Source: Flavobacteriales bacterium
Lineage (GTDB): Bacteria > Bacteroidota > Bacteroidia > Flavobacteriales > BACL11
Assembly: GCA_002705205.1 (NCBI GenBank)
Contig: PAHP01000017.1
Location: 1 to 45,814 of the forward strand
Direction of reading: 5' to 3'
Length of the DNA: 45,814 nucleotides
Position 1 is the first letter of the stretch. Each line of letters starts with the position of its first letter. The position numbers and the translations under genes were made by a program. This document shows, piece by piece, positions 26,746 to 35,651 of this stretch. The notes below the pieces were generated by a model that had not been told where the DNA came from, ran no database searches, and saw only the letters and a list, made by a program, of their open reading frames with translations.

Positions 26746-29700
26746 CTTCTAATACATTTTTATTAAAGTTTCCTAAAGTATCTATACTATTTATTTTAAT
26801 AATAGGATCTGGAACCTCATAATCTTCATCCAACTGATACTCAAAATCATCTTCTGTTATTTCAATAAAATATTGATCTTCTGTTTCCTCCAGAACGACT
26901 TCTTTTTCATTCTCCACGATCTTCTCCCATTTTTTTCTAGCAATATTGACTATCTCCTCACCATCATGATTCTCAATAACACTTTCTAGTGTCGCTTTTG
27001 CTTGAAAAAGATTTTTTTGAAGAACATAAATATCCGAAAGCAAAATAAACCCTTTAGCAATATAATGATCATTACTATATTCTTCTGAAAGTTCAAAAAT
27101 CATTTTTTCTGCTAACTCTATCTTGTCATCCAAATAAATAAGATATGCTAAATGATATTTTGCCTCAGCCCCTTGATCATAATTAGATAAGCTAATAACC
27201 TTCTCAAAGGTAGATTTTGATTTCGCATAATTACCTAAAGCAAACTCATTCCTTGCAATAATAATATAGGCCTTACTTAAAAGCCAATCATCGACCTTTT
27301 CAAGTTCAATAACTTGTTTTGCATAATCAAATGCAACAGAATTATCAATATCCTCATATCCATGCATTAGTCTAATTACAACCTCCCTTTTCACAGAATT
27401 CGATGACGCATAATCTAATAATCTATAATAGTAATTATTAGATAAGCTATAATTATCTTTAGCATAACTTCCTCTTGCTAAAAATAATAATGCTGGTTCT
27501 TGATAGTCCGGAACAGGCAACTCTAATACCCTCTTGTAAAGATTAATAGATGAGATGGAATCGCCAATCTTCAAAGAACTTATTGCATTGTAATAAGTAG
27601 CGTCATTAATAAATATTCCTGTGCTAAACTTTTCTAAATAATTATCAAAAGCACTTTTAGCAACATGATAGTTTAACTCAGAAAACTTCATGAATGCTGC
27701 ATTATAAGTTAATGAATCTTGCTCAGACCTACTTATACTAACTTCTGGTAAAGCATCAATTACTGCTAAATACTTGTCAATTTGATTTAAAGAAGAATAT
27801 GCCGCTTGCAAACCAGCAAGCGCCTCCTTAAAATAAATAGTTCTCTGATAATTATTTACTACAAACAAAAACTGTGTAATTGCCTCATCATTTCTAGTAG
27901 AGTTAAAATAAATCATTCCTTTACTCAGATGAGCATCTGCGATTAGATTTATATCATTTGTTTTATTTAACAAATCATCATAACACTTATGTGCCAAATC
28001 ATATTGTGCTGAGTTCTTATAAAATTCTGCCAGATCATAAAGAGCATTATCACAATAAGAAGAATAAGTATAATCATCAGTAATCTGTTTTAACAACTTA
28101 ACTTTTGAGATATTCTTTCCAACAAGACCTAATGAGATTGAACGATTATATAATGCATAATCAGTATCAAACAAATTATAAGTAATAGCTTTTTCATAAT
28201 ATCTTTCTGAGAGGTCAAAGTCACTCATCATAAAATAACTATCTGCAATTCTCAAATAGGAATCATTTAACCTCATGCTATCCTGAGATACTTTTTCATA
28301 AGTTCGAAACCATTTTATTGCATTTAAATAATCAGAGTCTTGAAAATAAGAATAAGCTAAATTATATTTCCTACAATGCTCATAATCTGAAAGGACACGA
28401 TTTGAAGGAGGTAATAACTCAGAATATATCTGAATTGATTTTTTGTAATCAAGCAACTGAAAATAGCAATCAGCTAACCAAAAGTTAGATAAATAAAAAT
28501 AATCATCATTTATAGGGAATCTAATAGCATCCTTAAAATAAGAAGTTGCAGACTTAAAATTCTGATGATTATATTCTTTAACTCCTAAGAAAAATGCTAA
28601 TTTCTGCAATGCTTTTTGCTGATTAAGAGTTGGCAAATGAATATCCTTTAATGCATCAAAAGCCTCTAGATATCTACTAGTACCTTGTAATACCTGTACC
28701 ATTAACATCTCTATTTGTTTCCGATACAAAGGATTATTATATGCTTCTAAATATGTTTTAAAGACATCCAATGTATTCTCAAAAGGTAACTCAAGTTGAT
28801 AAGATAACTTAGCATAATTAAAATAGGCATGCTCTTTTAACTGACTATTATAATCATATGTTGCTGACTTCTTAAACGCTTGCAAAGCATAATTATAATT
28901 CTCTATTTTAAGATAACTAGAGGCTAAATAATACGTAGAATATTGTGCAATGCTATCAACTGAACTAGATACCTTCTCCAAATTAGCAATTGCAGAAAGA
29001 TAGTCTCCTGATTTATAATATGCATGCCCCAACAAGAAATAAACTAATAAACTATTCTCTCCTCTCTCACTTAAATATACCTCAAAATAATCAATCGAAT
29101 TAATAAAATCAGAGGTTCTATAATATGCCTCAGCAAGAAATCTATTTATCTCAGCTTTTCTACTAGCAATTACATTAACAGAAAGAGGTTTTACAAAAGA
29201 GATTAACTCTTTATATTCTTTCTGATGAAAATAAATTTGAGCCATATAATACGGAACAATATTACCAAACTTCTCATCTGTTAATAATGCCCTGAAACTT
29301 TCTAGAGATGACTTATACAATCCTCTTTCATAAGCAATACAGGCATAGTAATATTGTGAAGCAGGAGCAAATTTACTGGTAGAGCTTTTTAACTTAGAAA
29401 AATAATATTGAGCTTCCTCTAGTGAATCAATCTGAAAATTAGAATAAGCTAGCTTAAAAAGAAATTCATTTGACAATTCATCAATCTTTAAAAATTGATC
29501 TATAGCCTTTGTATACTGTTTATTTCTATAATAAATTAAAGCTAAATCTGAATTTACCTCTTGTCCAAACTCATGACACGTAAAATCGTTAATCAATTCC
29601 TCGTAAAGATGTTTGGCATCTGACAAAAAAAGTTTCTTAGAGCATCTTGCATTCAAATACATAGCCTCCGCACCATTAGAAAGAGAATGATTAGACGCTA

Positions 29701-29839
29701 TATCTCTAAATATAGACTGCGAAACACTATATTTCTCATCATTGAAAAGTGACTTAGCCTGAGGAAAAAAGTCATATTGGGCAATTAAATCGCCACTTAT
29801 AAATAATGTGAAACACAAAAAATTAATCAGTATCTTCAT
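26732..29839 (-). CDS. Large secreted TPR-repeat protein
   Basis: The 1035-residue product begins with a signal peptide (MKILINFLCFTLFISGDLIAQ) and consists almost entirely of tetratricopeptide-like helix pairs. Recurring examples are AQYYFSKLKSS, YFEVYLSERGENSLLVYFLLG and ALYDLAEFYKNSAQYDLAHKCY. The last 70 residues are acidic (EEIVNIARKKWEKIVENEKEV and beyond). TPR proteins of this size in Bacteroidota are mostly periplasmic or outer-membrane scaffolds. I place the start at the ATG at 29839. The upstream ATG at 29851 and TTG at 29854 overlap or precede the predicted transcription start set by the box at 29852-29859. The gene directly precedes the barrel protein and overlaps it. Confidence 0.8.
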   Translation of the reverse strand: MKILINFLCFTLFISGDLIAQYDFFPQAKSLFNDEKYSVSQSIFRDIASNHSLSNGAEAMYLNARCSKKLFLSDAKHLYEELINDFTCHEFGQEVNSDLALIYYRNKQYTKAIDQFLKIDELSNEFLFKLAYSNFQIDSLEEAQYYFSKLKSSTSKFAPASQYYYACIAYERGLYKSSLESFRALLTDEKFGNIVPYYMAQIYFHQKEYKELISFVKPLSVNVIASRKAEINRFLAEAYYRTSDFINSIDYFEVYLSERGENSLLVYFLLGHAYYKSGDYLSAIANLEKVSSSVDSIAQYSTYYLASSYLKIENYNYALQAFKKSATYDYNSQLKEHAYFNYAKLSYQLELPFENTLDVFKTYLEAYNNPLYRKQIEMLMVQVLQGTSRYLEAFDALKDIHLPTLNQQKALQKLAFFLGVKEYNHQNFKSATSYFKDAIRFPINDDYFYLSNFWLADCYFQLLDYKKSIQIYSELLPPSNRVLSDYEHCRKYNLAYSYFQDSDYLNAIKWFRTYEKVSQDSMRLNDSYLRIADSYFMMSDFDLSERYYEKAITYNLFDTDYALYNRSISLGLVGKNISKVKLLKQITDDYTYSSYCDNALYDLAEFYKNSAQYDLAHKCYDDLLNKTNDINLIADAHLSKGMIYFNSTRNDEAITQFLFVVNNYQRTIYFKEALAGLQAAYSSLNQIDKYLAVIDALPEVSISRSEQDSLTYNAAFMKFSELNYHVAKSAFDNYLEKFSTGIFINDATYYNAISSLKIGDSISSINLYKRVLELPVPDYQEPALLFLARGSYAKDNYSLSNNYYYRLLDYASSNSVKREVVIRLMHGYEDIDNSVAFDYAKQVIELEKVDDWLLSKAYIIIARNEFALGNYAKSKSTFEKVISLSNYDQGAEAKYHLAYLIYLDDKIELAEKMIFELSEEYSNDHYIAKGFILLSDIYVLQKNLFQAKATLESVIENHDGEEIVNIARKKWEKIVENEKEVVLEETEDQYFIEITEDDFEYQLDEDYEVPDPIIKINSIDTLGNFNKNVLEDEIE

Positions 29840-29851
29840 GTAACTCTTCAT

Positions 29852-29859
29852 CAAATTTA
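29852..29859 (-). promoter_or_regulatory. -7 element of the TPR-protein gene
   Basis: On the minus strand TAAATTTG fits TAnnTTTG. Transcription should start near 29845-29848, which argues for the ATG at 29839 as start codon. No TTG at -33. Confidence 0.45.
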
Positions 29860-29966
29860 AAAGTAGTGATTATATGAAATAGCATAATTCTATACTACTG
29901 AAGTTTTCAACACTATTTTTTAACAATTATTACTTTAATTTACCGTTACACAGATAATTTATTCTC

Positions 29967-29974
29967 TACATTTG
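29967..29974 (+). promoter_or_regulatory. -7 element of the small gene-ftsE-murB-helicase operon
   Basis: TACATTTG fits TAnnTTTG and ends four bases before the GTG at 29979. It faces away from the TPR promoter about 110 bases to the left. Confidence 0.45.
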
Positions 29975-29978
29975 CTTA

Positions 29979-30194
29979 GTGTTATATATCTTAAAAATAA
30001 AAGGAACTAATAAAATCCCTGACTTTGTTCAGATTAGGGACAAAAATATGACCCTACAAGCTTATTTTCGTTTAAACCAAATAGAAAAAGGCTTAATAAA
30101 GAATAATCTAGAGGATGATGTAGAAAACATCACGAAACTACTAAACGAAATCCCTTTTGGAAAGATCCACCAATACATCAAAAAAAATGAATAA
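29979..30194 (+). CDS. Small protein upstream of ftsE, function unknown
   Basis: The frame encodes 71 residues with no signal peptide or membrane segment: LYILKIKGTNKIPDFVQIRD, then MTLQAYFRLNQIEKGLIKN and NEIPFGKIHQYIKKNE. The alternating strand-then-helix pattern and the eight-base overlap with the next gene indicate a real gene. From memory, similar small proteins ('IPDFIQIRD..G.L.AYFR') occur before ftsE in Flavobacteriales, but I cannot name a domain. The start is a GTG just after a promoter box; an ATG at codon 24 would cut off the conserved-looking N-terminus. It may be translated from a leaderless mRNA. Confidence 0.6.
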   Translation: MLYILKIKGTNKIPDFVQIRDKNMTLQAYFRLNQIEKGLIKNNLEDDVENITKLLNEIPFGKIHQYIKKNE

Positions 30195-30870
30195 TGCTAG
30201 CATAACCATTGAAGCAATTGATTTACACCAAATGGATCGTCAAATATTTAGTAATATTACTTTGCGAATTAATAAAGGAGACTTTATTTATCTGATAGGA
30301 GAAACGGGAAGCGGAAAAAGCTCCTTACTTAAAGCATTGTATGGTGAATTAAGTGTCAGTAAAGGAAATATCTCTATTGCTGATGTTAATTTAACTAATA
30401 TAAAACAGAAAGAGATACCATCACTTAGAAAGAAACTCGGAATAGTATTTCAAGACTTTCAACTACTCACTGATCGAACTGTCGCTGATAATCTTAAATT
30501 TGTACTTAAGTCAACTGGATGGAAGAATAAAATAGAAATCTCTGATAGAATTAATGAGGTCTTAAATGATGTTCATTTAAATGATGTAAAAGAAAAAATG
30601 CCTTACGAGTTATCTGGAGGAGAGCAACAAAGAGCCGCAATAGCAAGAGCGCTACTCAATCACCCAGAAATTATTCTAGCAGATGAGCCAACAGGAAATC
30701 TTGATCCTGAAAAATCAGAAAAAATCATTACACTTTTAAAAGAAATCAATTTAAAAGGAACCACAGTTGTAATTGCAACACATGATTACGCAATCATAAA
30801 AAAACATCAAGCACGAACCATAAAGTGTGCTGATCAGAAAATAATTGAGGTAGATGTTGAATCACTATAA
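30187..30870 (+). CDS. ftsE: FtsE-like ABC transporter ATP-binding protein
   Basis: The 227-residue product is a single ABC ATPase domain with Walker A IGETGSGKSSLLKALYGEL (about residues 37-55), Q-loop VFQDFQLLTDRTVADNL, signature LSGGEQQRAAIARALLNHPE (about 143-162), Walker B IILADEPTGNLDPE and the switch histidine in VIATHDYAI. The Q-loop and TGNLDPE stretch resemble FtsE, which with FtsX regulates peptidoglycan hydrolases at the septum. No ftsX lies next to it, so another exporter-type role (LolD/MacB-like) is not excluded. The ATG at 30187 lies within the end of the small upstream gene; a longer frame from 30157 has no family support. Confidence 0.8.
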   Translation: MNNASITIEAIDLHQMDRQIFSNITLRINKGDFIYLIGETGSGKSSLLKALYGELSVSKGNISIADVNLTNIKQKEIPSLRKKLGIVFQDFQLLTDRTVADNLKFVLKSTGWKNKIEISDRINEVLNDVHLNDVKEKMPYELSGGEQQRAAIARALLNHPEIILADEPTGNLDPEKSEKIITLLKEINLKGTTVVIATHDYAIIKKHQARTIKCADQKIIEVDVESL

Positions 30871-30871
30871 T

Positions 30872-31888
30872 ATGTGCAATATTATTAATAACTTCTCCTT
30901 AAAAGAAATTCACACCTTCGGCATAAACGTAAGAGCAAAACACTTTGTTAGTTTTGAATCAATAATAGAACTAAAAGAGATTATAAACTCAAATGTCTTT
31001 TTCAATAATAAAAGTTTTATTCTAGGAGGAGGCTCCAACCTACTTTTTACAAAAGATTATGATGGTTTAATCATCCACAATAAGATAACAGGAATCTGCA
31101 TCTTAGAAGACAATAATAGTAATATAATTGTTGAGGTCGGAGGTGGAGTAAACTGGCACGAATTTGTAATGTGGAGTGTAAGTCAAAAACTATCAGGGAT
31201 AGAAAACCTTGCACTAATACCAGGAACAGTTGGCGCTAGTCCAATACAAAATATTGGAGCTTATGGAGCAGAAGTGAAAGATAGCATTAAGAGAGTATAC
31301 GCCTTTGATATTAAAAAGAAGAAATTAAAAATATTTACCAATAAGGAATGTAAATTTGGGTATAGAGATTCTATTTTTAAAGCAAATCTAAAGAATAAGT
31401 TTATCATTACTAAAGTAGAATTTACTCTCAGCAAGATCCCTCTTAATAAGACCACTTATGGGGCAATTCAAGAGGAACTCAAGGATCTAAATCTTTCGCC
31501 TTCACCAAATAATATTGCAAGAGCTGTAATGAATATAAGAATAAGAAAACTTCCCAATCCAGACGAGATAGGCAATGGAGGAAGTTTCTTTAAAAACCCG
31601 ATCATCAAAACATCAGATTTTAAGAAGCTGCAAAAGAGATTTCCTAAAATAGTTGGACACAAAACATCAGAAGAAGAAACCAAAATTGCTGCTGGTTGGC
31701 TAATTGATAATGCAGGACTAAAAGGATACAGAAAAGGAGATGCAGGAGTGCATAATAATCAAGCATTAGTACTTGTGAATTACGGAAATGCAAGTGGAAC
31801 AGATATTATCAGCCTCTCTAGAATGATTCAAAAAAAAGTCCTAGAAAAATATGGAATACAAATTGAGCCAGAGGTAACTATCTTGTAA
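30872..31888 (+). CDS. murB: UDP-N-acetylenolpyruvoylglucosamine reductase
   Basis: MurB reduces UDP-GlcNAc-enolpyruvate to UDP-MurNAc using NADPH and FAD in peptidoglycan synthesis. The 338-residue product has NNFSLKEIHTFGINVRAKHF, the FAD-binding LGGGSNLLFTKDYDGLII (about residues 51-68), GIENLALIPGTVGASPIQNIGAYG (the PGTVGA-IQNIGAYG core), YRDSIFK, and the catalytic serine in NGGSFFKNP and late EPEVTIL. The length and the missing Y-loop features fit the E. coli-like type I form. An ATG at 30854 would add six residues and overlap ftsE; I prefer 30872, one base after the ftsE stop. The next gene begins directly after its stop. Confidence 0.95.
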   Translation: MCNIINNFSLKEIHTFGINVRAKHFVSFESIIELKEIINSNVFFNNKSFILGGGSNLLFTKDYDGLIIHNKITGICILEDNNSNIIVEVGGGVNWHEFVMWSVSQKLSGIENLALIPGTVGASPIQNIGAYGAEVKDSIKRVYAFDIKKKKLKIFTNKECKFGYRDSIFKANLKNKFIITKVEFTLSKIPLNKTTYGAIQEELKDLNLSPSPNNIARAVMNIRIRKLPNPDEIGNGGSFFKNPIIKTSDFKKLQKRFPKIVGHKTSEEETKIAAGWLIDNAGLKGYRKGDAGVHNNQALVLVNYGNASGTDIISLSRMIQKKVLEKYGIQIEPEVTIL

Positions 31889-33292
31889 ATGAAAAGTCAG
31901 AAATTACAAGAGAAACTAAGATTACATTTTCCTTTTGAGCCAACAAGCAAGCAAAACCAAATTATTACTGATATATCTGATTTTGTGGCAACTATAGGAA
32001 ATAAAAGTATCTTTATGCTTAAAGGTTATGCTGGAACAGGAAAAACTACTCTTATTTCAACACTTGTAAAGTCTTTACCCGTTTTAGGAAAACGCTCAGT
32101 ACTAATGGCCCCAACAGGAAGAGCTGCAAAAGTACTTTCAAGGTATTCTAAAAAAACAGCAAGTACTATTCATAAAAAAATCTACTGGATAAGAACAAAT
32201 AAAAACGGGAACACTTTTATCACCCTAAAAGAGAACACCCATAGTAATACTATCTTTATAGTAGATGAAGCCTCTATGATTCCTGAGAATGCGGACAAAG
32301 GATTTGGAAACCGCTCACTCTTAGATGATTTAATTGAATATGTATATGATGGATACGATTGCAAATTAATCCTTATTGGTGACACTGCTCAACTACCTCC
32401 TGTTCATCTAGAAATAAGCCCAGCATTAGATGAAGAAAAAATAGAAAAAAATTATAATAAGCAAGTAACCTGTAAAGAACTGACACAAGTAGTTAGACAA
32501 AAAGAAAACTCTCTCATACTTAAGAATGCCACAGATCTAAGAAATAAGATTAAAAATGCCGACTACTCATACCCGAAATTAGCCACTAACTCTGAAGTTA
32601 TTCGCCTTAATAGTGGAGAAGACCTGCAAGATGCTCTTGAATCTACATACAATAATGAAGGAGTAAACAACACTACAGTGCTTTGTAGATCTAATAAAAG
32701 AGCAAACCTTTACAATCAACAAATAAGAGCAAAGATTAGATGGCAAGAAAACGAGATATCCACCGGAGATATGTTAATGGTTGTTCGTAACAATTATCAT
32801 TGGCTTGATGATAATAGCAAAGCAGGATTTATTGCAAATGGAGATATTGTAGAGGTACTAAAAATAAGAGAAACAATTGAACGCTATGGGTTCCGCTTTG
32901 CAAGAGCAAGTATCCAAATGATAGATTACCCAAAAGAAAAATCATTGGATGTTGTTTTATTATTAGATACGCTAACATCTGAAACGCCAGCAATAACCTA
33001 CGACCAATATCAAAAACTATATAAAGAAGTTGGTTTAGATTATAAGGGAGAAAAAGAAAGAAATAAAAAAATCAAAGAGGATCAATTCTTTAATGCCTTG
33101 CAAATAAAATTTGCTTATGCCATTACATGCCATAAATCGCAAGGGGGACAATGGGAGAATGTATTTATTGACTTAGGCTATTTTAAAGAAGATATGTTAG
33201 ATAAATCATATCTTAGATGGCTGTACACTGCTCTTACCCGTTCAAGCAAAAAACTATATCTTATTAATTTTAACGAAAATTTCTTTAAATAA
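31889..33292 (+). CDS. RecD-like superfamily 1 DNA helicase
   Basis: The 467-residue product is a superfamily 1B helicase of the RecD/Pif1-like type. It shows Walker A MLKGYAGTGKTTLIST (about residues 43-58), MAPTGRAAKVLSRYS, Walker B TIFIVDEASMIPE (about 125-137), LILIGDTAQLPPV with the sensor glutamine and ELTQVVRQKEN. The C-terminal 2B/UvrD-like motif is AYAITCHKSQGGQWENVFID (about 411-430), with YTALTRSSKKLYLI. It lacks the N-terminal RecB-contact or HhH domains of RecD and RecD2. It is not with recB or recC, so it is probably a stand-alone helicase of unknown role in repair or replication. Its ATG directly follows the murB stop. Confidence 0.85.
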   Translation: MKSQKLQEKLRLHFPFEPTSKQNQIITDISDFVATIGNKSIFMLKGYAGTGKTTLISTLVKSLPVLGKRSVLMAPTGRAAKVLSRYSKKTASTIHKKIYWIRTNKNGNTFITLKENTHSNTIFIVDEASMIPENADKGFGNRSLLDDLIEYVYDGYDCKLILIGDTAQLPPVHLEISPALDEEKIEKNYNKQVTCKELTQVVRQKENSLILKNATDLRNKIKNADYSYPKLATNSEVIRLNSGEDLQDALESTYNNEGVNNTTVLCRSNKRANLYNQQIRAKIRWQENEISTGDMLMVVRNNYHWLDDNSKAGFIANGDIVEVLKIRETIERYGFRFARASIQMIDYPKEKSLDVVLLLDTLTSETPAITYDQYQKLYKEVGLDYKGEKERNKKIKEDQFFNALQIKFAYAITCHKSQGGQWENVFIDLGYFKEDMLDKSYLRWLYTALTRSSKKLYLINFNENFFK

Positions 33293-33389
33293 TAATTACC
33301 TATAAATATAAAAAAGAATATGTATAAGAGAGTCCTCCCAGCTATTAACCCTTACCTTTTCATACCATTTTTATCATTAGAAGGACTCA

Positions 33390-35618
33390 TTACAATCGAT
33401 CTATGATACTATTTAAAGTTTCACTTGGTCGCATAGCTGCAAAAGTAGTCTCAGTATCTGGAAGATAATAACCTTTTATATCCTCCCTACTGCCTTGGGC
33501 GCTATTCAACTCTTCAATGATTTTCTCTTCATGGTTTATCAAACTATTTGAAACAGAGCTAAAAATATTTTGCAACTTCATATCATCTGATTGTTTTACT
33601 AATTCTTCTGCCCAGCACATTGCTAAATAAAAATGAGATCCTCGATTATCAATCTCACCCACTTTTCGTTTTGGAGACTTTCCTTCTCTTAATAACTTCT
33701 CAATAGCGATATCCAAAGTATCAGAAAGTATTTTTGCTTTAGGATTGTTATGTACCTCTGAAAAATGTTCTAAAGAAACTGCAATAGCCATAAACTCTCC
33801 TAATGAATCCCATCTTAAATGACCCTCAGTAACAAACTGCTGAATATGCTTTGGAGCAGAACCGCCTGCACCAGTTTCAAATAATCCTCCTCCATTCATT
33901 AATGGAACTATAGATAACATCTTAGCAGAAGTACCTAACTCCAAAATTGGAAATAAGTCTGTCAAATAATCTCTAAGCACATTACCAGTAACTGATATTG
34001 TATTATCACCATTTCTAACTCTCTCTAGAGTAAACTTACAAGCATCATATGGATTCAGAATCTTTAAATCTAACCCACTAATATCATGATTCTTTAAATA
34101 TGTATTTACTTTCAAGATAATTTCTGCATCATGAGATCTATTTTGATCTAACCAAAAAACTGCTGGCCAATTTGTTGCTTTTGCTCTATTAACTGCCAAT
34201 TTAACCCAATCTTGAATTGGCTCATCTTTTGTTTGACACATTCTCCAAATATCACCTTCTTCAACAGTATGTTCAATCAAAACATTTCCTAATGAGTCTA
34301 TAAGACGAACCACTCCATTATCAGGAATCTCAAAAGTCTTATCATGAGACCCATACTCTTCTGCCTTCTGAGCCATTAAACCAACATTAGGAACTGTTCC
34401 CATTGTTTTTGGGTCAAAAGCACCATTTTCTTTACAAAAATCAATAGTTGCACTATAAATACTAGCATAAGAGCTGTCAGGTATAATAGCCTTTGTATCT
34501 TCTGTTTCATTAAATTTATTCCACATCTGACCAGAAGTACGAATCATTGCTGGCATAGAAGCATCAATAATAACATCAGAAGGGATATGTAAGTTAGTAA
34601 TTCCTTTATCAGAATCTACCATAGCTAATTTTGCATTATTTGAGAACACTGACTCAATATCATCTTCAATTTCTTGTTTCTTATCAGATGGTAACTCTTG
34701 CATTTTACTTACTAGATCTCCAAAACCATTTCTAAAATCAACACCTAACTCATTCAAAACAGATTCATGTTTTTTTATTAAATCCTTAAAAAACACATGT
34801 ACCACATGAGAAAATATAATAGGATCTGAAACCTTCATCATAGTAGCCTTCATATGTAAGGAAAGTAGAATATTCGAATCTTTAGCATCCTTAATCTCTT
34901 TCTCTAAAAACGATAATAATGATTTCTTACTCATTACAGAAGCATCAATAATCTCTTTTGTCAAAAGAGATATCGCATCTTTTAATACAGAAATAGAGCC
35001 ATTGGTTTTATGAAGCTCAACTCTTACCTGCGTATCTTTTTCTATAGAAACTGATTTCTCATTATGGAAAAAATCTCCATCACTCATTGTAGCGACATGA
35101 GTTCTCGAATCTGAACTCCACTGACCCATTTGATGTGGATTAATCTTAGCATAATTTTTTACAGCTTTAGGAGCTCTCCTGTCAGAATTTCCTTCTCTTA
35201 GAACTGGGTTTACAGCAGAACCTTTTACTTTATTATACCTTGCCTGAATCTCTTTCTCTTCATCTGTTTTTGGAGACGCTGGGTAAAAAGGGATATTAAA
35301 TCCTTTTAATTGCAACTCCTGTATTGTTGCATTTAATTGTGGGACAGAAGCAGAAATATTAGGCAATTTAATAATATTAGCTTCTCGCTTTCTTACTAAC
35401 TCTGCAAGTTCAGTCAAAGCATCATCTACTATCTGGTCTTTTTCTAAATAATCAGGAAAAGCAGCCAAAACTCTTGCAGCTAAAGAAATATCTTTAGTCT
35501 CAATCTCAATTCCAGCTTTTGAAATAAAAGCACTTATAATGGGAAGCAATGAATGTGTTGCCAGAAAAGGGGCCTCATCAGTCTTTGTATAAATTATTTT
35601 TGAATACTTCTTATTCAT
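33390..35618 (-). CDS. icd: Isocitrate dehydrogenase, NADP-dependent, monomeric type
   Basis: This enzyme oxidises isocitrate to 2-oxoglutarate, making NADPH. The 742-residue length is that of the monomeric type (about 740), unrelated in size to the 400-residue dimeric Icd. Characteristic stretches are [20 protein letters not shown] at the start, [19 protein letters not shown] (about residues 132-150), [12 protein letters not shown], and [18 protein letters not shown] with the nearby [10 protein letters not shown] late in the protein. Acn and Mdh are also encoded in this window but in other transcripts. It follows the M16 peptidase gene by 33 bases and I see no own promoter box, so co-transcription with dnaX and the peptidase gene is possible. 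Confidence 0.95.
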   Translation of the reverse strand: MNKKYSKIIYTKTDEAPFLATHSLLPIISAFISKAGIEIETKDISLAARVLAAFPDYLEKDQIVDDALTELAELVRKREANIIKLPNISASVPQLNATIQELQLKGFNIPFYPASPKTDEEKEIQARYNKVKGSAVNPVLREGNSDRRAPKAVKNYAKINPHQMGQWSSDSRTHVATMSDGDFFHNEKSVSIEKDTQVRVELHKTNGSISVLKDAISLLTKEIIDASVMSKKSLLSFLEKEIKDAKDSNILLSLHMKATMMKVSDPIIFSHVVHVFFKDLIKKHESVLNELGVDFRNGFGDLVSKMQELPSDKKQEIEDDIESVFSNNAKLAMVDSDKGITNLHIPSDVIIDASMPAMIRTSGQMWNKFNETEDTKAIIPDSSYASIYSATIDFCKENGAFDPKTMGTVPNVGLMAQKAEEYGSHDKTFEIPDNGVVRLIDSLGNVLIEHTVEEGDIWRMCQTKDEPIQDWVKLAVNRAKATNWPAVFWLDQNRSHDAEIILKVNTYLKNHDISGLDLKILNPYDACKFTLERVRNGDNTISVTGNVLRDYLTDLFPILELGTSAKMLSIVPLMNGGGLFETGAGGSAPKHIQQFVTEGHLRWDSLGEFMAIAVSLEHFSEVHNNPKAKILSDTLDIAIEKLLREGKSPKRKVGEIDNRGSHFYLAMCWAEELVKQSDDMKLQNIFSSVSNSLINHEEKIIEELNSAQGSREDIKGYYLPDTETTFAAMRPSETLNSIIDRL

Positions 35619-35651
35619 CTTTTACTTTGCTTATACTATTTATCAAACTAT

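Noticed and set aside
33330-33388. Inverted repeat GAGTCCT/AGGACTC between the helicase gene and icd as a shared terminator
   Set aside because: The arms are only 7 bp with a loop of about 45 bases and no T run directly after the stem; it may be chance.
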